Assembly: GCF_032452875.1 (NCBI RefSeq)
Contig: NC_083882.1
Span: forward strand, 32,294,001-32,358,000
Source of the DNA: Bos javanicus
Lineage: Eukaryota; Chordata; Mammalia; Artiodactyla; Bovidae
Length of the DNA: 64,000 nucleotides
Direction of reading: 5' to 3'
The notes below the pieces were generated by a model, which saw only the letters and a program-made list of their open reading frames with translations, searched no databases and was not told where the DNA came from. Within the stretch, counting starts at the first letter, position 1. Each line of letters begins with the position of its first letter. Below are positions 56,745 to 64,000 of this stretch, piece by piece. The position numbers were made by a program, and so were the translations under genes.

Positions 56745-57865
56745 TTCAGTTCAGTTCAGTCACTCAGTCGTGTCCGACTCTTTGTGACCCTATGAACCGC
56801 AGCACACCAGGCCTCCCTGGCGTCTATCACCAACTCCCGGAGTCCACCCAAACCCATGTCCATTGAGTTGGTGATGCCATCCAACCATCTCATCCTCTGT
56901 CGTCCCCTTCTCCTCTGGCCCTCAATATTTCCCAGCATCAGGGTCTTTTCAAATGAGTCAGCTCTTCGCATCAGGTGGCCAAAGTATTGCAGTTTCAGCT
57001 TCAACATCAGTCCCTCCAACGAACACCCAGGACTGATCTCCTTTAGAATGGACTGGTTTAGGATGGAATGGATCTCCTTGCAGTCCAAGGGACTCTCAAG
57101 AGTCTTCTCCAACACCACAGTTCAAAAGCATCAATTCTTCAGTGCTCAGCTTTCTTCACAGCCCAACTCTCACATCCATACATGACCACTGGAAAAACCA
57201 TAGCCTTGACTAGATGGACCTTTGTTGACAAAGTGATGTGTCTGCTTTTGAATATGCTATCTAGGTTGGTCATAACTTTCCTTCCAAGGAGCAAGCGTCT
57301 TTTAATTTCATGGCTGTGATCACCATCTGCAGTGATTTTAGGGCCCAGAAAAATGAAGTCAGCCACCGTTTCCACTGTTTCCCCATCTATTTGCCATGAA
57401 GTGATGGGACTGGATGCCATGATCTTTGTTTTCTGAATGTTGAGCTTTAAGCCAACTTTTTCACCCTCCTCTTTCACTTTCATCAAGAGGTCTTTTAGTT
57501 ACTCTTCACTTTCTGCCATTAGGGTGGTATCATCTGCATATCTGAGGTTATTGATATTTCTCCCGGCAATCTTGATTCCAGCTTGTGCTTCTTCCAGACC
57601 AGTGTTTCTCATGATGTATTCTGCATATAAGTTAAATAAGCAGGGTGACAATATACAGCCTTGATGTACTCCTTTTCCTATTTGGAACCAGTCTGTTGTT
57701 CCATATCCAGTTCTAACTGTTGCTTCCTGACCTGCATACAAATTTCTCAAGAGGCAGGTCAGGTGGTCTGGTATATCCATCTCTTTCAGAATTTTCCACA
57801 GTTTATTGTGATCCACACAGTCAAAGGCTTTGGCATAGTCAATAAAGCAGAAATAATACATAAAT
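56745..57865 (-). mobile_element. BovB (RTE LINE) copy, 5'-truncated, reverse-transcriptase part readable
   Basis: This retrotransposon encoded an endonuclease plus reverse transcriptase for target-primed insertion; only the second half of the RT and the C-terminus remain. On the minus strand the first segment (57,861-57,499) includes DYAKAFDCVDHNKLW (RT motif A aspartates) and NNLRYADDTTLMAE (motif C, YADD). The same frame resumes at 57,486 with KVGLKLNIQKTKIM through VVMYGCESW. The tail segment (57,118-56,756) contains [14 protein letters not shown] in another frame. So one in-frame stop at about 57,500 and one frameshift near 57,130 break it, and the 5' half is missing: a dead copy. Confidence 0.93.
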
Positions 57866-59700
57866 TGGATATGCAGAGGCTTGAAATTAGAGCCTGGCCT
57901 TGAATACAGTCTGTACTACTTAAATGACAGAGTTATAATATTGATTGCTTAACTGGCCCCATATTTCTCCCTCCGTCTCCCCTCTTCCCTCTCTGTCCCT
58001 TCTTTCTTCCCTCTCCCCTTCTCCCCACCCCTCTTTTTATTCCATGAAAGGGAGAGCTCAGATTTTATGATTTTTATCCATTTTCCTAATAAATATAAAA
58101 GGGCCCCCAATTAATTAGTGAATTGAGATATAAGGAAGGAGGACACCATGTAACCTTCCCTGTTCTTTTCTGGGACATTCTGTCCCCCCTTGGAGGCTGC
58201 CTGGCCCCCCACCCCTCAGTGAGGGCTGGCTGCCTGTGACTTCGTTCCCATGCATTTCACACTCCCTGGCACTAGTCTCTGGAGCCTCTGCTTGGTTCAG
58301 GCGGGGCAGCTTTGTAAGCAGTCTGAGGTTTTACGAGGACTGAGAACAAAGTGAGATTTGAGTGGAGACCTTGACTGAAGTACATCTCACAGGATTCCTG
58401 GTGAAAGGCTGCAAAGAGGCCTCCTGTTTGGGGCTTAAGTTTGAATGCTTTTATTTTGAAATGCTGACTGTTTGAAATCAGATTTATTCAGCCTCCACTT
58501 TGGCTTTGAACTGAAGCATATAAGCTACCTGTCACCTGAAGCATTGCAATTAGGGTCTGCACTTGGAGCTGTGTTCTCTATCAATGCTGAGGGGTGGATG
58601 GAGGCAGAGACTGGGATTTGTGTGGCTGAAAGAAAAAGACATGTTTAAAAATCTTCCTTTTTGTTTTATCTCCTCCCATTTACTGCTCATGTCCCACCCT
58701 CTTTCCCCCCAAATCTTGGGAAGTCACAGAAATCCACAAGAAAGAAATCAATAATCAGATCAATTCCTGCCATGAATTCAATAAAGGCTTATGGTTGAAA
58801 ACCCTCCTGGTCCTTCTGAGTCTCCTAAAATATTCTCTGGCAATCAGAGATGTTAATTGGTTGAAACTGCCTGTGGTCTTAGGAAGTCCTCCGATTACAA
58901 GAAGAAATCCTTTTATGTTGCTGGATTCCAGCCACAAAATCTCTGAAGTTAGAAATCTGGCAAGATGTAGAGCCCCCTCCAGGGTGTAAATAAACTGGCT
59001 AGGTCTGTAACCCAATAAGAAGTGAGTTTATTGCATGCGTGTTTCAAGTCACCCAGCGCACACCCTGTACATTTATTAAAGAAAAGGTGTGGGTTACAGC
59101 CTGAGCCCAGACAATGGAATATGGCAAGGGAGGTGGATGCTTGTCAAGTCTGTGCCGTCAATGGAGGGAAAGAAGGGGCCCTGCGGGGATCAAAGCTTTT
59201 CTTCCTGCATAGGTTTGCAAGGAACTGCCTAGAATCCAGCAGTTGAGAATGACTGGCACACAAAACTGCTTACTTTGCTAGCCGGCAGGCTGATACTCAA
59301 AGGGCTTAAGTGGGTGAATGTTTTATAGCCCGGGTCTGGATGCCCAGTGACATTCTGTGCGGAACTATGCCTACACGTGGTTGTTACCAGACCCGCGCTG
59401 AGGCCTGGCAGCGAGTTGGGAGGTTGGGAGGTCCGAAGCCTTGGGCGGAGAACGTGATGACTGTCCCCCCACCCCCTTTTACCTACACCAAACTGTTTCA
59501 CTTACATTGCTAAAGGTTGTTTGGGGTTCACCTAACGGTGATTAAGACCAAAGAAAGCATGCAGCCCTGCTCCACCCACGCTCCCACCTCCCGACTCCAG
59601 CTCTCGCTTGCATACTGCTCCAGACTACTGGTGACTGTGAGCTATTAGTGAAACCCAGGACACTGTGAACAAAGCTGCCCCTTAATTGCTCATTCTGCAG
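57866..59700. other. Intergenic, no gene seen
   Basis: Repeat-poor, single-copy. 58,080-58,140 (aattaattagtgaattgag) and 58,440-58,560 look non-random and AT-rich, but I cannot assign a function. The C/T-rich run at 57,962-58,035 is low complexity. Confidence 0.55.
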
Positions 59701-59819
59701 CTTTAGTCCCTCAGACAACACTACCCACCTACACCTCTAAAACAGACGTAACCGCCTCCCCCCATAAATTTACAGTACCCCACTTTAACATCGCAAATAA
59801 TAATAGTCCAGCCGGAGAG

Positions 59820-59846
59820 TCTTTTTGTGTGTGTGTGTGTGTGTGA
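59820..59846. repeat. TG microsatellite
   Basis: ttttgtgtgtgtgtgtgtgt, a nearly pure (TG)n tract. Confidence 0.9.
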
Positions 59847-59880
59847 CTCCCCGCCCCCTCCACCTCCATCCCCTTCATTC

Positions 59881-59946
59881 CCATTGGTTCCTGTGAAGCC
59901 CCAGAGAACCAATGGGATTCCGCTCCTTCATTCATGTCCTAGCAAC
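59881..59946. promoter_or_regulatory. Opposed CCAAT boxes and X-box half site
   Basis: ccattggttc (59,881-59,890) and gaaccaatgg (59,906-59,915) are perfect reverse complements, giving two NF-Y-type CCAAT boxes facing each other. cctagcaac (59,938-59,946) matches the right half of an RFX X-box. This arrangement is typical of promoters. Confidence 0.45.
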
Positions 59947-60310
59947 AAGCCCAGTTCCAATCTTTCTTTGCCAAACTAACACCTGAAAAATTACATCATG
60001 AATAATGGCAAAAGCAGCAAGGGCCAGAGAAGGGACTTATTTTTTTTTTCATCTGTCTGCTGCAGAGTTCATTTAAGGTGTTTTAGTCTAGATTCTTAAA
60101 GCGACAACGTCCTAGAGTTTTGCGTCTTTTTTCAGCACTTGGGTTCACATTTATAAAATAGCTAATGAACAGTAACTGTATGTTGTAAAAGGCCGTTAGG
60201 TGAAGTGAGGGAGAAACATTTTGTTAACTGTGTTCTCTGAACATTCCTTTTAACCCTCTTCTTAAGGGAAGCCCCCAAAGTGGAGACATAGATTGTTCAT
60301 GTACTATATT

Positions 60311-60323
60311 TGGGGGGGGGGGG
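60311..60323 (+). repeat. G homopolymer
   Basis: An uninterrupted run of at least 12 G after tatttg; prone to length change and sequencing error. Confidence 0.9.
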
Positions 60324-61198
60324 TGCGATTAAAATATCCCAAACCACAGAAACTGCCCACCTACTCTCCCAGACACAAAGCCTTCGTGGTGGCTTCTCTT
60401 GCTCCTGTTAACTACACTCAAGGCCCTTTCTATTCCTACTTTGGAATAAAGGGCTCATTCTGTTACGGGGGTTGGAGCCAGGGAAGGAATTACCTTACGA
60501 ATCTGTGAGCTGTGTGAGGTGGTCAGTAAGGGGGCCGCAGGGTGGGTGCGGTGAGCACTGGTGTGTCTGCGCACGTGCACGGTTGCAAATGCAGACAGGC
60601 AGCTGGGGAAATGCAAGAACAACGAGATCCAGATGACCGCCGAGGGGGAGGCTAGGCGATAGGGAGTGGGCTGGGGGAGGAAAGAGGGGGGCCCGGGAGG
60701 GGAAGGCCTCTGGGCAGGCAGACTTGTTCTCTCCAAATGTGCGAGGGTTTCTAATGAAAATGTCCACCCTTCGAGGCATTTTTCAAGACCCAGACGCTGA
60801 TTTGCCGCTTCCGGTTTGCCCACCCCACCCAGTCTAGCGCAGAGCCGCAGACACAAAGAGCCGCAGCGGCGCTCGGCGGGGAGAGGGAGAGGGCGAAGGT
60901 TCGCACCTGCCGGTGTCCAAGTGCACCGCTTGCTCCGCGGCCCAAGGTCCTCCCCCCACCCCCACCCCCACCATCCCAGTGTCCTGTAAGCATCTATGTG
61001 GTGCCTGTGGCATGAACTGGGAAGGGCCCCCGGGCCCCCAGGCCACCTCGGGCGCCTTGCCGGAGAAGCAGAAAACAGATACATTCGGTGCCTGGCTCCA
61101 ATGCGGAGTTTGAAGCTCCCCTCTACCATTGCCTTGGCAGCGGAGTGGTTAGAGGGGTTGGCAGACTTTCTGCGTTGGGGCTTGTGAAACCGCATGAC

Positions 61199-61207
61199 TA
61201 TATAAGG
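61199..61207 (+). promoter_or_regulatory. TATA box, candidate core promoter
   Basis: TATATAAGG in gactatataaggccgggg fits a strong TATA element in a GC-rich setting; initiation would fall near 61,230. It also resembles an SRF CArG box with one mismatch. The ATGs just downstream open only very short frames, so any product would be noncoding RNA or spliced. Confidence 0.4.
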
Positions 61208-61426
61208 CCGGGGAAGGAAAGAGAAGGATGCCAACCTGAGGGAGAGGATGGCGAGGGAGAGGAGGAAGTGCAGCGGGCTGAGCTAGAGCTGTCCCCTTCC
61301 CACCACCCTCCCCTCACCCCCGCCACCTTGTCCAACCCCATTCCCCTGCCCCCGACACGTTGCAGAGATAATAACTCCTCCAGCTAAAGTTCTGCTGCGA
61401 ACTGTGGAATAATGACACGTCCTGGA

Positions 61427-61446
61427 GGGGCGGGGCTGGGCGGGGC
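61427..61446. promoter_or_regulatory. Tandem GC boxes (Sp/KLF-type)
   Basis: ggggcggggctgggcggggc contains two GGGCGGGGC-type sites spaced 11 bases apart. Confidence 0.5.
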
Positions 61447-61480
61447 GCTGCGCCGGTGTCTGCAGGAAAGATGTTCATTC

Positions 61481-62250
61481 CCTGGGACCTACTGGACAGC
61501 TGCCTCCTGCTCTTCTGGCCTGAGCGTCACCTGGCTTCAGGGCGGGCCAGGACGGAGACCCAGAGGTCCAGAGCCTCAAATATCTTGGTCTGTGCCACAC
61601 GTTCCGTGGTGCAGAGAATTGCAGGTGCGAGGAGGGGGCAGTTCGGAGAAAGCGATGGTTGGACTGGACTGGGTGGAGGAGAAGGCAGTAGAGGAAGCAG
61701 CACTGGAATGGGAGCCTGGGGTCTCTTGTTGGTTCCGGCTCCGGCAGGAGAGCTAGAGCAGTGCTGTTTTGGCTGCTACCCATTGTGGCTGTTGTGGAGA
61801 TCAAATCAGATGGTTCTTGGAAGGTGCTTAGAACCCTAGTCAGTCAGGTGAGATGTCAGTACCTTCCCACTGGCCTCTTGGGTGAGTCTGGAACCTTGAG
61901 TTAAGGGAGCCGTCCCCAGTTGCATCCTCCTTGAAAAGCTCTTTTCCCACCCTTGGCTCCTGTGGTGAAAAGTTGGTCTGTTCTCCAACCTCTTGGGTGC
62001 TCCTTCAGTCGCTGTTCTTGGTGGTATCTGCTTCCTCTGGCTGAGTCTTACCTGCCCGTTGTCCTCTGGGCTCTATCCTGAGCCCTATTCTCTGCAACCT
62101 CTGCTTTGGTGATCTCATACTCTCAAAGGCTTTGGTAATTTATTCTATCCTGATAACCCAGTACAGTTAAGCCCAGCACTCCCACACTTGAGGGAGTTCC
62201 AGGAGTTGGGACTTCCCATATCAGGGTCCTCTAGGTACTTCAGATTTTAA
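61481..62250. other. Intergenic, no gene seen
   Basis: Single-copy; an inverted MIR-like trace lies near 61,745-61,850 (gtggagatcaaatcagatgg). Confidence 0.55.
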
Positions 62251-62252
62251 AA

Positions 62253-62556
62253 AACTTAATTAGTTTATTTGATTTTGGCTGCACTGGGCCTTTGTTGCTG
62301 CATGTAGGTTTTCTTTCGTTGTGGTGAGCAGGGGCTGCTCTCTAGTTGTACATGAGCTTCTCTCGTGGAGCACGGGCTTTAGAGCACGTGGGCTCAGTGG
62401 TTTCAGCTCCTGGGCTCTCCAGTACGGGCTCAGTAGTTGGGGTGCACGGGCTTAACTGCCCTTCGGCATGTGGGATCTTTCCGGACCAGAGATCAAACTC
62501 CTGTCTCCAGCATTGGCAGGAAGATTCCTAACTGCTGGATCACCAGGGAAGTCCTT
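62253..62556 (-). repeat. CHR-2 type SINE, full length
   Basis: taattagtttatttgatttt, ggctgcactgggcctttgtt, gggatctttccggaccagag and gctggatcaccagggaagtc in inverted order. Confidence 0.88.
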
Positions 62557-63247
62557 GCATGTACTTTAGATTCTGCACTTCTCCCATCTTCTCCACCCTC
62601 CCCTCAATTTGCTTCTTCACCTTTGTGTAGTCATCTCAGTGAAGAATGCTCCCACCCCTAAAAATGTCCAAGGTGGAAACTTGGCTAGCATCCTGAGCAA
62701 CTCTCCTTCTCCCTTATCTCCCAAGTTCAACTTGCACCAACTTGCACCTGGTGCCTCGTATTTAGCAAATACACTCACTCCTCTGCCTTTCTGTGGCCAT
62801 TGACTGAGTATAAGACTCAGTCGTCTCACCTGGATGCCTGTGTCAACACTGGACCACTGCTGTAGGGCCTGGCCTCATTGGTCCTGCCCAGGACCCCTCT
62901 GAGGCTTTCTTTGTTCTCAGGATGTCCTCTGACCTGGCTCCCTGTCTTTTGTGCTTCATCTTGTTCTACAGTTGCTCTTGTTCTTAGGGCTCTTCACAAG
63001 TAATTTCCTCTAGTCACTTGAATATGCTTCCTTCCCCCACTTAGGGACTTCCTAGTGCAAAATGCACCCTTCCATTAGATAGATTCTACCCATTCAGCCT
63101 CAGGCTCCCAACTGGATGGGAGCCTTGGGGAAGCCTCTTCTGCCCTCTTTAGTCTCAGCCAGGTTCCTTTCTGTGTGTTCTCCCAGAGCTGTTCAGCTTG
63201 TTTCAGCTTAAAATTGTGCATTCCACTTATTTAATTAATGTCTGCCT
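62557..63247. other. Intergenic, no gene seen
   Basis: Single-copy, C/T-rich in places, with no recognised feature. Confidence 0.55.
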
Positions 63248-63424
63248 CGGACACGACTGAGCGACTTCACTTTCACTTTTCACTTTCATGCATTGGAGAA
63301 GGAAATGGCAATCCACTCCAGTGTTCTTGCCTGGAGAATCCCAGGGACAGGGGAGCCTGGTGGGCTGCTGCCTATGGGGTCACACAGAGCTGGACACGAC
63401 TGAAGTGACTTAGCAGCAGCAGCA
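63248..63424 (+). repeat. Bov-A2 SINE, 5'-truncated
   Basis: It starts in the first-monomer end (cggacacgactgagcgactt), keeps the whole second monomer and an agcagcagca tail. Confidence 0.92.
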
Positions 63425-63659
63425 ATATCCATAAGACTATGGTACCATGAGAATAGAAACCTTATTTTTTTTTCCTTCACCATTATAGCCTTAAATACTT
63501 AGCATACAGTAGGTGCTTAAAGAATATTGTTTGGACAGACAAGACACTCACCCAACTATGTGTCACCAATCCATATAATAAACATGATTTCTTGCTATAT
63601 AAGACTGCATAAGCAGGCAAGTTTGAGGACAAAGTCCAAAACTTTTAATCCAATTTATA

Positions 63660-64000
63660 TGATCTTTTTTGATTACTTAAAATCAACATTATTGAGGTAT
63701 AACTTACATGTAAGTTACATGCATTAAAATGAACCCATTTGAAGTGGGCAGTTTTGAGTTTTGACAAATGTATGGACCCATGTCAGCACCACCACCATCA
63801 AGGCCTAGAACATTTTCATTACTTAACACGTCTCTTTGCAGTCAATCTTCACCCGTCTTGGACCTAGGCAACCATAAGCCCGATTAGTACAGTGTTGCTT
63901 GTTCTAGAATTTCCTGTAAGTAGAATCATCCAGTGTGTACTGTTTGTATCTGGCTATTATTACTCAGTGTTACATATTTGAGATTTGTTCATGTGGCAGC
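63660..64000 (-). repeat. Old mammalian L1M 3' fragment, cut by window end
   Basis: ttattgaggtataacttaca, gaacccatttgaagtgggca, ctagaacattttcattactt and ctgtaagtagaatcatccag follow the inverted L1M 3'UTR order; it continues past the window. Confidence 0.8.

Larger units (their letters stand above)
60481..61480. promoter_or_regulatory. GC/CpG-rich promoter-like block (weak CpG island)
   Basis: By hand count roughly 50 CpGs lie in this kilobase, strongest at 60,780-60,950. It holds a CACGTG E-box (60,572-60,577), a TATA box (61,199-61,207) and two GC boxes (61,427-61,446). No recognisable coding exon or repeat is inside; long open frames here follow from GC-richness. Confidence 0.45.

Noticed and set aside
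60455..61234. 259-residue minus-strand open frame across the CpG-rich block
   Set aside because: Composition is Pro/Arg/Ser/His-rich as expected from GC-rich DNA, with no recognisable domain and no splice or Kozak support. Long stop-free frames are common in such DNA.
1208..63483. Many frames reading like KNPPANAGD..., [20 protein letters not shown] or SDSVRPHRRQPTRLP
   Set aside because: They are translations of Bov-tA and Bov-A2 SINEs in various frames, not genes.
1..64000. CRISPR array, operons, bacterial regulators, tRNA or rRNA genes
   Set aside because: The sequence is mammalian nuclear DNA. tRNA-like boxes occur only in SINE heads, and repeats are dispersed retroelements, not regularly spaced.
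24461..64000. A microRNA cluster or BLID-like gene downstream of SORL1
   Set aside because: In human such genes lie much farther downstream; I saw no let-7, miR-100 or miR-125 seed hairpin here.

Overview
The window is genomic DNA from a ruminant, most likely a bovid (cattle, buffalo, sheep, goat or a relative). It is saturated with families found only in that lineage: Bov-tA and Bov-A2 SINEs, CHR-type SINEs and BovB (RTE) LINE fragments. Intron-containing mammalian genes lie around them. I cannot tell which species it is from this sequence alone.

Positions 1 to about 24,460 hold the 3' part of SORL1 (SorLA/LR11, the sortilin-related VPS10p/LDL-receptor-class sorting receptor) on the + strand. 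Ten coding exons with consensus splice sites and compatible phases give 467 complete codons and a stop. This matches residues 1748-2214 of a 2214-residue receptor: the last four fibronectin type III domains, the stalk, the membrane span and the cytosolic tail with its FANSHY retromer motif, acidic cluster and C-terminal GGA-type signal. If the gene has 48 exons as in human, these are exons 39-48. A long 3'UTR follows, with early and late poly(A) signals and four Pumilio-type elements. The introns carry old L1, MIR, hAT and Tigger remnants and younger ruminant SINEs, several with visible target-site duplications.

From about 24,460 to 64,000 I find no protein-coding gene. The stretch is intergenic, with scattered retroelements including a 5'-truncated BovB copy (56,745-57,865) whose reverse-transcriptase YADD box is still readable. 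Between the repeats are single-copy blocks with possible regulatory signals: two CTCF-like motifs in one orientation (40,091 and 40,596), a small CpG-rich patch (40,380-40,680), an AT-rich homeodomain/MEF2-motif block (about 55,480-55,840), and a GC/CpG-rich promoter-like block (59,880-61,480) with opposed CCAAT boxes, an X-box half site, a CACGTG E-box, a TATA box and GC boxes.

I found no undescribed gene system. The best lead is the promoter-like block near 60-61.5 kb, which could start an unannotated noncoding transcript. Next are the CTCF-like pair and the 3'UTR elements. All repeat and motif calls come from reading and remembered consensus sequences, so boundaries are approximate.
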